From the IMG/VR virus record IMGVR_UViG_3300032093_000294, positions 1-41,300 of that record: a DNA stretch of 41,300 nt. One strand, 5' to 3'. The stretch comes from a virus. Of this stretch, positions 6,270-13,786 are shown piece by piece. Below the pieces are notes generated by a model that was given only the letters and a program-made list of their open reading frames with translations, was not told the DNA's origin and made no database searches. Positions within the stretch are counted from its first letter, which is position 1. The number at the start of each line of letters is the position of its first letter. Position numbers and translations under genes: made by a program.

Positions 6270-7057
6270 TAATCAGGAATTCTTAATTTAGGTCTTAATT
6301 TCGCTTCATATTCTAGTTGTTGAGTAGTTGCTGCTTTTCTTAATTGTTTATCTAATTTCTTTAAAGCCATATCTAATTTTAATTTACCTACTCTCTGAGT
6401 AAAGTCTATTCCTAACATATGGTCATATTCATGCTGAAATACTCTTGAATGAAACCCATCTAATTCGGTACGAACTTCTTCGCCTTTGAATGTAAAATAT
6501 TTAACTTTAATTTTTTTTGGTCTTGATATTTTTAGCCATAATCCTGGACGAGATAAACATCCTTCTTCCATTAATTCAACTTCTTCTGAAGATTCTAATA
6601 TTTCTGGATTAAAAACAGCATATTGATAGTTTTCAATAACTGTAATTGCAAACACTTTTGCATCTATTCCTATTTGATTAGCTGAAAGACCAGCACCATT
6701 TAATTTTTGTGATACTTTAATCAATAATAATCCTAATTGTGCTGCTTCTTCTACTGGTTTTTTAAAGTCCCATTCTTTTGGTGGTGTTTTTAAACGTGGA
6801 TCGTTCCATGGAATTAAACCATCAGTAGTTCTTACTGGTGTTATAATTTCTTTTCCATCTAAACTACTTGTTAGCTTTTCAACTTGTACTACAGTTGGTT
6901 CTGGTTTTAAAATACGTTTATCAAAAGATTCTTCTATAATAGGAAGTGATTTTGATTTCTTTTTTGCTTCTACTTCTTCAGCTGTAGCTAGTCTTGGGTT
7001 TATAGGATTACCATTTTCATCCACTGAATCCCAGACAACTTCTTTTACATCAGTCAT
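6269..7057 (-). CDS. def: Peptide deformylase with N-terminal extension
   Basis: A 262-residue protein with all three deformylase motifs: GAGLSANQIG (121-130), EGCLS (165-169, metal ligand C167) and QHEYDHMLG (208-216, metal ligands H209 and H213, catalytic E210). The enzyme removes the formyl group from the N-terminal Met of new proteins. Phage deformylases in marine T4-like phages are often minimal, whereas this one has about 80 extra N-terminal residues, acidic and not recognised, and a basic C-terminal tail (KKLDKQLRKAATTQQ). Its ATG overlaps the stop of the 103-residue gene by one base (TAATG). Phage deformylases have been proposed to keep host photosystem or other proteins active during infection; the target here is unknown. 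Confidence 0.95.
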   Translation of the reverse strand: MTDVKEVVWDSVDENGNPINPRLATAEEVEAKKKSKSLPIIEESFDKRILKPEPTVVQVEKLTSSLDGKEIITPVRTTDGLIPWNDPRLKTPPKEWDFKKPVEEAAQLGLLLIKVSQKLNGAGLSANQIGIDAKVFAITVIENYQYAVFNPEILESSEEVELMEEGCLSRPGLWLKISRPKKIKVKYFTFKGEEVRTELDGFHSRVFQHEYDHMLGIDFTQRVGKLKLDMALKKLDKQLRKAATTQQLEYEAKLRPKLRIPD

Positions 7058-7368
7058 TACTTGCTTTCCTTTAATAATTTAGACACACGATCATATTCAT
7101 GCTTCATATTATGTTGTTTTAATTCTAAGTCTTTTAGATTTGGTTCTGAATCAGATAAAAACTTACTATGCTTTTTTTCATATATCCAGTTTTCAATTAA
7201 TTTTAACTTAAAATGTAAATGATGTTGTTTATCTCTAAGAACAGTTTTAGATTCATCTTTTCTGTCGACATCATTTGTTTGTGTTGATACTCCTTCACGA
7301 ATTGGTTTTTTGCTTGGTTTATTTGTGAAAGGGTTTATTTCTACTTTTTCTTTTCTTTTTTTTCTCAT
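7057..7368 (-). CDS. Basic hypothetical protein
   Basis: A 103-residue, lysine-rich protein between gp46 and deformylase. Residues 1-50 are basic and probably disordered (MRKKRKEKVEINPFTNKPSKK). Residues 50-103 look helical with heptad-like spacing (HHLHFKLKLIENWIYEKK...LKQHNMKHEYDRVSKLLKES). It starts 3 bases after the gp46 stop and overlaps deformylase by one base, so it is part of the same operon. Not recognised; a small accessory to the recombination complex is only a positional guess. Confidence 0.7.
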   Translation of the reverse strand: MRKKRKEKVEINPFTNKPSKKPIREGVSTQTNDVDRKDESKTVLRDKQHHLHFKLKLIENWIYEKKHSKFLSDSEPNLKDLELKQHNMKHEYDRVSKLLKESK

Positions 7369-7371
7369 AGT

Positions 7372-9084
7372 TTATGCATTTACGATTGTAGAGAAGTCGT
7401 TTTTCTTCTCAAATTTAATTGTACTCATAAATTTTTCAATTAGAGTATCACCCTTATGACTAATTACGAAAACATTGACTTGAGAATCTAGTTGCGAAAT
7501 TAGGTTTAAGAAATAATCTACACCTGATGCATCTAAAGATGAGTCAAATATTTCATCCAGTACTAATAAAGATGTATTAATACTGTTCTTCATTTTTGCT
7601 ATATGTCGCCATGTGAACAATATAGCTAAGTCAATACGCATTTTTTCACCCTCTGAAAAACTATCATAGGTGAATTCATCTCTATGTCTTGAACGTATCG
7701 TCTCAGTGAAGTTCTCATCTAATTCAAAATGAACATAAAAGTCCATCGCTTGTAAATATTTATTAATCAATTTATTCATTACAGGTAAATACTTTCGAAT
7801 AATAGCAGTTTTAACACCTGAATCTTGTAAGAGTAATTTAGAAGTATTTTCTATTTCTATTGTTTGCATTAAACTATTCTTTTTATCAACATTAACTAAT
7901 GCTAGTTCAGCTAGTTCTTTAATTTTATCTTTATATTTGTTGGTATCACTAGTTGTGTCTGATAGTGTTCGTTTTTCAGCTATACTGTTTTCAATATTAG
8001 TTTCAGTAAATTTTACACTAGTATTTAAATTAGATATTTCATTATTAATTTCTATTTTTTCATTAAATAATGTTCTTATTTCTCTTGATCTAGTTTCTCC
8101 AGCAGTCAAAGCTTCTAATAATTTAGAAAGTCTAGATTTTATATCTTCTTTTTCTTTTTCTAATTTACTTAATGCATGCTGTTTATGTTGTATAGGTGAT
8201 TCGCAAGTAGGACAATTTTCGTTCTCATTAAAGAACATTATTTTTTCTTGTATCTCAGCAATACGACTTTCATTTATTGCGATTAGTTTTCTTGCTTTGT
8301 CTACACGATCAAATACATCTACTGAGTCAATTGTTAAACTATCAATCTCTAAAAGTTTTTTATTTAATATAGTTATTTTGTTTTGTATTTCTTTTATATC
8401 TTCTCTATACTTTTCTATCTTTTCATCTATCTTAATTATATTCTCTTGTTTAGATACTGATAAATTTTCAAGTATAGTTTTTTGAGCTTGTATATTTGAT
8501 TTAGCTATTTCTATATCTTTATTTACATCGACTAATGCTAATTTAGTATCAACTGCTCTTATTTTAAGTATATCATTCATTTTACTGAATATACCTATAT
8601 CTAAAATATCTTCAATTACTAATCTACGTTGATTTGTAGGTAATTGCATAAAAGGAATATAAGAAGCAGATCCTAAAATACAAACTTGACAGAATGTTCT
8701 ATAATTAATTTTAAGTATTTGTTCTTCTATTTTCTTTTGACAATCACTGATTGCTGCTGATTGATTTTGTAACACACCATTTTCATAATACTCAAATATA
8801 TTAGGCTTAATTCCTCTTCTTATTTTATAGGTATTCGTTCCAGAAGAAAATTCAATTTCTACTTCAGCATTTTTACCATTAATTGAGTTAATTAATTGAT
8901 TCTTTTTTACTTGTCTAAATGGTTCACCGAATAAAACAAATGTAAGAGCATCAAGCATAGTAGATTTACCATCACCATTTTTTCCTACCACGATTGTACT
9001 TCTTGTTTTATTCAATTGTATTTCGCACCAAACATTGCCTGTTGAGAGGAAATTACGCCATTTCAATTTATGAAATATTATCAT
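7372..9084 (-). CDS. 46: Recombination endonuclease subunit, Rad50/SbcC-like (gp46)
   Basis: A 570-residue SMC-like ATPase, close to T4 gp46 (560). Walker A is VGKNGDGKST (33-42), the zinc hook is CPTC (291-294) between two coiled-coil arms, the ABC signature is FSEGEKMR (476-483), and Walker B is LLVLDEIFD (506-514). Segments such as EPFRQVKKNQLINS and YIPFMQLPTNQRR parallel T4 gp46. With gp47 it resects DNA ends and degrades host DNA, feeding recombination-dependent replication. The start overlaps the gp47 stop by 4 bases (ATGA). The coiled-coil arms are short, as is usual for phage members. Confidence 0.96.
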   Translation of the reverse strand: MIIFHKLKWRNFLSTGNVWCEIQLNKTRSTIVVGKNGDGKSTMLDALTFVLFGEPFRQVKKNQLINSINGKNAEVEIEFSSGTNTYKIRRGIKPNIFEYYENGVLQNQSAAISDCQKKIEEQILKINYRTFCQVCILGSASYIPFMQLPTNQRRLVIEDILDIGIFSKMNDILKIRAVDTKLALVDVNKDIEIAKSNIQAQKTILENLSVSKQENIIKIDEKIEKYREDIKEIQNKITILNKKLLEIDSLTIDSVDVFDRVDKARKLIAINESRIAEIQEKIMFFNENENCPTCESPIQHKQHALSKLEKEKEDIKSRLSKLLEALTAGETRSREIRTLFNEKIEINNEISNLNTSVKFTETNIENSIAEKRTLSDTTSDTNKYKDKIKELAELALVNVDKKNSLMQTIEIENTSKLLLQDSGVKTAIIRKYLPVMNKLINKYLQAMDFYVHFELDENFTETIRSRHRDEFTYDSFSEGEKMRIDLAILFTWRHIAKMKNSINTSLLVLDEIFDSSLDASGVDYFLNLISQLDSQVNVFVISHKGDTLIEKFMSTIKFEKKNDFSTIVNA

Positions 9085-10151
9085 TCTTTAACAATAGTCT
9101 CGTTCGCAATTGCTTCAGCATGCAACGAGTTTAAATATAATTTAAGTTTATTTTTTTCAATACTAGTTGTGATTGTATCAACATAACCATTTAATATGCT
9201 AGTAGTGTCTTCTACGTTAATTTCATCAGATACGTTAGCAGATGAAAAGTCAACAAACGTTTCAAGTATTTTCACATCATATGGATTATGATTATGTAAA
9301 TTTTTTATAAATGTATCAAACTTCAATAAATTTTTACGATTTGTTATAATTACTTTTATATACTTGTTTCTATAATCTTCAAAATTTGGTGGATTCTCAG
9401 CAAAATAAGATTCATCATATTCTACTTTTAAGAACATAGTGTTTGGGTTTTGTATAAATTCTAATTTACGAGTTGCTGTATCAAATATATGAAAACCTTT
9501 TTTGTCATTATAATCAGACCAAGTCATTTCATATGGAGCACCCAAATAAGTAATATTATCATTTTGTGAACGATGATGAAAATGCCCTGACATAAGTAAA
9601 TCAAATTTCATAAACTTATCTTTTGGTATTCCATCTTTGGATGGTGCACCAGTATGCATTTCAAATCCTTGAATATCAAAGTGTCCAATACAAACTTCTG
9701 CTTTTGTATTTTTAATTTCTTCCCAACATTTATCTTTGTTGTCTTCACATATCCATGGAATATTACAAAATAGTGTTTCTTTTATTTGGATTGTTTGTGG
9801 TTCGTATAGAATTTTTATATTTGGATATTCAGTTAAGAGTAGAGATATGCTATTAATCTCATTAGTGTTTCGGAAGTATGTGTCGTGATTACCAATTACA
9901 ACATACATAGTAATGTTTCTTTCTCTTAATTTATCGAAGAAAAATGTTTTACTCTGTTTTAATGTGTAATAATTGATATATTTGCGTCTATCAAATATGT
10001 CACCTAAGTGTAGTAATGTGTCTATCTTTAGTTCGTCTATTTTAGGAAAAAACGTTGTATCAAAAAACTTATTTTGAGATTCTAAAAAGTGACTAATGTC
10101 ATTACGTACACCAAAATGTGTATCAGTTATAATCGCTATCTTTGTCATCAT
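9081..10151 (-). CDS. 47: Recombination nuclease subunit, Mre11/SbcD-like (gp47)
   Basis: A 356-residue calcineurin-like phosphoesterase, near T4 gp47 (339). The metal-binding motifs are in order: DTHFG (10-14), GDIFDRR (about 49-55), GNHDT (about 87-91), GHFD (about 156) and SGHFHH (about 189-194). It is the nuclease partner of gp46. The start codon is doubled (ATGATG); the second at 10148 gives MTKIAIITDTHFG and may be the true start. It overlaps the end of gp55 by 29 bases, so the two are probably coupled. The C-terminus (about 280-356) was not matched to a known domain. Confidence 0.94.
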   Translation of the reverse strand: MMTKIAIITDTHFGVRNDISHFLESQNKFFDTTFFPKIDELKIDTLLHLGDIFDRRKYINYYTLKQSKTFFFDKLRERNITMYVVIGNHDTYFRNTNEINSISLLLTEYPNIKILYEPQTIQIKETLFCNIPWICEDNKDKCWEEIKNTKAEVCIGHFDIQGFEMHTGAPSKDGIPKDKFMKFDLLMSGHFHHRSQNDNITYLGAPYEMTWSDYNDKKGFHIFDTATRKLEFIQNPNTMFLKVEYDESYFAENPPNFEDYRNKYIKVIITNRKNLLKFDTFIKNLHNHNPYDVKILETFVDFSSANVSDEINVEDTTSILNGYVDTITTSIEKNKLKLYLNSLHAEAIANETIVKE

Positions 10152-10722
10152 CTAAATCAATCGTTTCAATATTATTTTTTATTTTTCTAGCAACAGATTT
10201 TTTAACTAGCCATTCATCAAAGTTATTTTGGCTTTCTATTGCTTGACTCATCTTATTGACGAATTTATCAAAGTTTCTTTCTGACTCTGAAATTTCATCA
10301 TCACTCATACCAAGTTCTTGAAAAAAAGTAGGTGGTAGAGAAGTAAGAATTTTAGTTTTAATATAAGCTTGTTTTCTTTCTTTCATAATACGTCTTAAAA
10401 ATGCATAGTATATGATTTGAGTAAAATAAGCAAAGGGATTTTTAGATTTGGTAGGATCAAAGTTATGAAGATATTGAATGCAATTTTCAATACCATCTAA
10501 TATCATATCGTCACGATATGTATAATTGTTAAAATTTGGACGTGTAGAAAGACGTGTTGCTATTTTTAAAATACATTCACCTATATAATTAGGAATTCTT
10601 GGTGGATGTTCTTCTCCACTATCTTCTGCGTCAACACAATCTTTTTTCCATTGAATTAATGCTTTAAGAAATTCAGCATTATTGACGTAATGTATTTTTG
10701 TTTCTTTAGTTTTTTTATTCAT
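10123..10722 (-). CDS. 55: Late-transcription sigma factor (gp55)
   Basis: This 199-residue protein resembles T4 gp55 (185): HYVNNAEFLKALIQWKKD versus T4 YNYVNNKELLQAIIDWKTE, then RDDMILDGIENCIQYLHNFD and KNPFAYFTQIIYYAFLRRIM versus [39 protein letters not shown]. gp55 replaces sigma-70 on host RNA polymerase and reads late promoters. The frame extends to 10761, but a -10 element covers 10761-10766 and transcription should begin near 10754, so the ATG at 10722 was chosen. The T4 protein ends with a hydrophobic clamp-binding motif (SLDFLYE); this one ends IETIDLDDDKDSDYN without an obvious equivalent. Confidence 0.93.
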   Translation of the reverse strand: MNKKTKETKIHYVNNAEFLKALIQWKKDCVDAEDSGEEHPPRIPNYIGECILKIATRLSTRPNFNNYTYRDDMILDGIENCIQYLHNFDPTKSKNPFAYFTQIIYYAFLRRIMKERKQAYIKTKILTSLPPTFFQELGMSDDEISESERNFDKFVNKMSQAIESQNNFDEWLVKKSVARKIKNNIETIDLDDDKDSDYN

Positions 10723-10760
10723 TGTAAAGGATTTAAATATTAAAGAGTAAATAGACTGCA

Positions 10761-10790
10761 ATTATACTCTAAAATATATTGTAAGTAAAG
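10761..10790 (-). promoter_or_regulatory. Middle-type promoter (class B) for gp55-47-46
   Basis: CTTTACTTACAA (10779-10790), 12 bases, then the -10 TATAAT (10761-10766) preceded by AGAG. The 12-mer is identical to those at 1377-1388 and 13381-13392. The predicted leader to the gp55 ATG is about 32 bases. It would drive the gp55, gp47, gp46 and probably deformylase operon. Confidence 0.68.
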
Positions 10791-10862
10791 TGTTTCAATA
10801 TGCCTTTACTTTCAATTTTTTCCACATTATAATAACACCTGTTGGGGTTTGAAATATTAATA

Positions 10863-11405
10863 TTAATGGATTACTTTCTTATCTTTATTCTTAATCTGAT
10901 TGTAAATTTCTCTTATACCATCAATCTCTTCAGTAGTTAGTTCTTCTGTTTCTGTATCGTAATTACTTGTATATTCTTCTGGTTCTGGATCTGGAAATTG
11001 TTCGTCATGTCTCAAATCAGCCATTTCTTGTTTATCCATAAATCTATCCATTAAATCTTCATAAGATCCCATTGCAACTAATCTTTCATGTTGATTATAC
11101 AATGACATAAAGAATGGTATTGCGAACGAATGAAGTTTCTTTATGAAAAAAACGTCTTTTTTCGGAAATGTAAAAACTCTATTTTCGGCGAAACTACAAT
11201 ATGGTCCTGCAGTCACTTGTTCTATAATTCCACCTTGTTTTGTAATTCTTGGATAATTTTTAAGAGCAAATGGATATTCAATAGTAATTTCTTTTTCGTC
11301 TTCTTTTAAACGAATCGCTAATATTGATTCACCTGTAGATAATCTTACAATAACAAAATCTTCATTCGATTTTATTATTCTCGGTGTCGATGATTTTTGA
11401 TGCAT
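10863..11405 (-). CDS. Conserved marine T4-like protein, possible Sm-like barrel
   Basis: A 180-residue protein between uvsW and gp55. Residues 15-60 read as a small beta-barrel (DFVIVRLSTGESILAIRLKE ... ITIEYPFAL), the pattern seen in Sm/LSm-like domains; residues 60-110 include PYCSFAENRVFTFPKKDVFF. The C-terminal third is acidic and probably disordered (DPEPEEYTSN...TETEELTTEE) before a basic end (NKDKKVIH). Its ATG lies 44 bases inside the end of uvsW in another frame. From memory, similar proteins sit at this place in marine T4-like phages, with no known function. A nucleic-acid role is inferred from fold and position only. Confidence 0.78.
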   Translation of the reverse strand: MHQKSSTPRIIKSNEDFVIVRLSTGESILAIRLKEDEKEITIEYPFALKNYPRITKQGGIIEQVTAGPYCSFAENRVFTFPKKDVFFIKKLHSFAIPFFMSLYNQHERLVAMGSYEDLMDRFMDKQEMADLRHDEQFPDPEPEEYTSNYDTETEELTTEEIDGIREIYNQIKNKDKKVIH

Positions 11406-12918
11406 CTAATTTTACCTCTACTAATGAATAGTTAAATTTTTCCTCATCATAAGTTTGCATTCTTGACAACAAATGTCTATAAGTATGATTTTTCCATTTC
11501 TTATAAGATAAGTCATCAGCAATATCAAACAAATTACAAGTAGTTTTATTCTTATTTAATCGTAGTCCTCTTCCAATACTTTGTAAATTAAGTATTTTAC
11601 TCTTAATCGGACTTGCTAATATAATGTTTTCAATACTTGGTATATTCACACCTGTACTGAAAGTTCCATAACTTGCGACTATAATACAATTGTTTGTATC
11701 TGCTGCAATATCTCTTACTTGTTCTCTATCAGAAACGATTGTATCACCAGAGATTAAATATATTTTTTTATTATATTTCTTCTCTAATCTATTTAGTTTT
11801 TCATATAAAGGGATTCCGTGTTTCTTTACGTATTGGTAAAGTATTAAAGTATTACCTTTACAGTTAAGAGCAAGATTGGTAATATAGTTATTTCTTTTAT
11901 CACAAGAAACTAGCCAATCTATTTCGTCTGAATAAACGTTATTTTTTCTTCCTTCGCGTGATATATCATCATATGAAAGGAGTAAACAAATAATTTTTAA
12001 GTCTGCTAATTTTTTCTGGTCAATCAAATCAGATGTAGTTGTGACTTTTTCTACGATTCCAAAAAGTCCTTCGAGTACTAATTTATTTATTTTACTGTTA
12101 TCGATTGTTCCAGTTGTACCAATACGAAATTTTATCTTATTACATTTTTCCATTATTGTAATAAGACTTCTTGCCTTAAATTTATGGACTTCGTCTCCGA
12201 AAACTACATCAAACTGCTCGAAGAATGATTTTGGTAATTTGTAAATACTTTGCCAAGTAGTAATTAATATATTTTTTGTAAGTTCTTTTGAAAACCCTGC
12301 ATAAAGCTTTTGAATATGAGTATCTACTTTCCAACCATTTTTAGTTGAATAATCATCAAAGTCTTTATATAACTGTTCAACTAGATTAGTTGTTGGAACT
12401 ATAATTAAGCATTTCTTATTGTTTTTTAATGTTGAATACCAACGTAATATAGAATACATTATTAGACTCTTCCCACTGGCAGTTGGACTCAACAATAGGG
12501 CTCTTCGTCGCTTTAAAGCGGAATAAACCGCATTATATTGATAGTCTCTTACTGATAGGTCTGAGTCGTTTTTAGAGGTTATATTTAATGAATTTATAAA
12601 GGTTTTAACCTCTTCTTCTGTTATAGGTTCAATATACTTTGGAAACCCTAATTCAGATATGGTATAACCACGTTCAAAGGCAAATTTGCGTACATAAGGA
12701 ATTAAACCAGTATAAACTGTCTTACGAAGTAAATCATAAAGACGTGTTTTACCATCCCATATACGTGCTCTGTATTGTGGTGTAAAATGGGCTCCTGGAA
12801 CATAAAACGTAAAATAGTCTGATAATTCTTTTTCTATACCTAAATCATCTGAGAATACACGAACGTGCGTTTCAGTATAGTTTTCGATTGTAATTTGGGA
12901 TTTATTATCTTCGGACAT
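11362..12918 (-). CDS. uvsW: UvsW-type SF2 helicase
   Basis: A 518-residue superfamily 2 helicase. The N-terminal DNA-binding part contains PGAHFTPQYRARIWDGKTRL (41-60), typical of UvsW. Then come VRDYQYNAV (Q-motif-like), Walker A SPTASGKS (144-151), DEVH (242-245), TTGTI (268-272) and a C-terminal QSIGRGLR motif VI. T4 UvsW unwinds R-loops and branched DNA and switches replication from origin- to recombination-dependent. Its ATG overlaps the uvsY stop by one base (TAATG), giving a coupled uvsY-uvsW pair. Confidence 0.95.
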   Translation of the reverse strand: MSEDNKSQITIENYTETHVRVFSDDLGIEKELSDYFTFYVPGAHFTPQYRARIWDGKTRLYDLLRKTVYTGLIPYVRKFAFERGYTISELGFPKYIEPITEEEVKTFINSLNITSKNDSDLSVRDYQYNAVYSALKRRRALLLSPTASGKSLIMYSILRWYSTLKNNKKCLIIVPTTNLVEQLYKDFDDYSTKNGWKVDTHIQKLYAGFSKELTKNILITTWQSIYKLPKSFFEQFDVVFGDEVHKFKARSLITIMEKCNKIKFRIGTTGTIDNSKINKLVLEGLFGIVEKVTTTSDLIDQKKLADLKIICLLLSYDDISREGRKNNVYSDEIDWLVSCDKRNNYITNLALNCKGNTLILYQYVKKHGIPLYEKLNRLEKKYNKKIYLISGDTIVSDREQVRDIAADTNNCIIVASYGTFSTGVNIPSIENIILASPIKSKILNLQSIGRGLRLNKNKTTCNLFDIADDLSYKKWKNHTYRHLLSRMQTYDEEKFNYSLVEVKLDASKIIDTENNKIE

Positions 12919-13355
12919 TAAGCACCACTAACGAACTTTTTCCACTCTAATGAATTTCTTATTATCCAATCTCGTGACTTGATCTGTTGTAATATAGATT
13001 CAAGAAGTTCCTGTATGCTCGTTAAATATTCAATTTTAAGTTTGGCTTTAATTAAATCAGCATCACCATTTAGAAATTCATCCATTTCATTTCTTAATGG
13101 TTTTATACCTTGCCATTGTTCCCAACCAGCAAGTTCTAATTCACCCTTACTCATTTCACCACGATAATATCTAAATTTTTTTACACGCATACTATTATAT
13201 TCAGATTGTGCTGATGTAATACGATGTTTATATGAAATGAGTAAGTTTAAATATTTTGAATGTAAGACTGGTGTACGAACAGATTCTCGATCTAAATGAT
13301 TATCGTCTATAATACAGTCTTGTTTCCATTGTTCTTGTATTTCTTCAAGTGTCAT
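12918..13355 (-). CDS. uvsY: Recombination mediator UvsY
   Basis: A 145-residue protein matching T4 UvsY (137) in length and layout: MTLEEIQEQWKQDCIIDDNH versus T4 MRLEDLQEELKKDVFIDSTK, a KYLNLLISYK segment like T4 KWLNKHSSIK, and a KFRYYRGEMSKGEL stretch like T4 RLDYYSGRGDGDEF. UvsY loads the UvsX recombinase onto gp32-coated ssDNA. Only one base separates the predicted transcription start (about 13356) from the ATG, so its mRNA should be effectively leaderless. UvsX and gp32 are not in the window. Confidence 0.92.
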   Translation of the reverse strand: MTLEEIQEQWKQDCIIDDNHLDRESVRTPVLHSKYLNLLISYKHRITSAQSEYNSMRVKKFRYYRGEMSKGELELAGWEQWQGIKPLRNEMDEFLNGDADLIKAKLKIEYLTSIQELLESILQQIKSRDWIIRNSLEWKKFVSGA

Positions 13356-13362
13356 AATTCAT

Positions 13363-13392
13363 ATTATACTATAAAAAAGCTTGTAAGTAAAG
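13363..13392 (-). promoter_or_regulatory. Middle-type promoter (class B) for uvsY-uvsW
   Basis: CTTTACTTACAA (13381-13392), 12 bases, then the -10 TATAAT (13363-13368), preceded by TATAG. It is the cleanest member of the set. Predicted start about 13356, directly before the uvsY ATG at 13355. Confidence 0.68.
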
Positions 13393-13396
13393 GGTT

Positions 13397-13762
13397 TTAA
13401 GCTTTATTTGAAGTATTTTTTTCGTCAAATCCTTGATACATTATGCAAGATTCACCTGATGGAACAGTGATTGTTTCTATAATTGCTTTTGGTGATTTTG
13501 CATTCTTATAGTGTGCTATAATAAAGACTGGATTTCCATTGCTTTCGGCACCAGTTCTTCCAGTGTATGTTTTTGACATAATCCAACCCTTAGATTCTAA
13601 AAAAGCATGAAGTGTTGTTGAGTCATTACAAATTACTGGTATTTCTTCAATCCAAGATGAATCTGGATACTTATCACTTTGTGGCAATCCTTGTGCAAAG
13701 CTTCGCCCTGCTCCAATAGTAAGCAAAAATGATAAAAATAATATGAATATATTTTTTTGCAT
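13397..13762 (-). CDS. Exported periplasmic protein of unknown function
   Basis: A 121-residue protein with a clear signal peptide: MQKNIFILFLSFLLTIGAG (basic start and hydrophobic core), then RSFAQG with a likely cleavage after SFA (about residue 23). The mature part has two cysteines (in VICNDST and ESCIMYQGF) that could form a disulfide in the periplasm, and a central GWIMSKTYTGRTGAESNGNP stretch. No lipobox. It lies between late gene 23 and uvsY. Function is unknown; possible roles include envelope modification or virion maturation in the periplasm. Confidence 0.78.
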   Translation of the reverse strand: MQKNIFILFLSFLLTIGAGRSFAQGLPQSDKYPDSSWIEEIPVICNDSTTLHAFLESKGWIMSKTYTGRTGAESNGNPVFIIAHYKNAKSPKAIIETITVPSGESCIMYQGFDEKNTSNKA

Positions 13763-13786
13763 TTAACAGTCTCTTTCTAATTTATT

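Noticed and set aside
7937-8485. 182-residue plus-strand frame with hydrophobic serine-rich content
   Set aside because: Lies wholly antisense to the coiled-coil arms of gp46; no promoter or family features.
10723-10761. Extra 13 residues at the gp55 N-terminus
   Set aside because: A -10 element covers that start, so the ATG would not be on the mRNA; T4 gp55 also lines up with the inner start.
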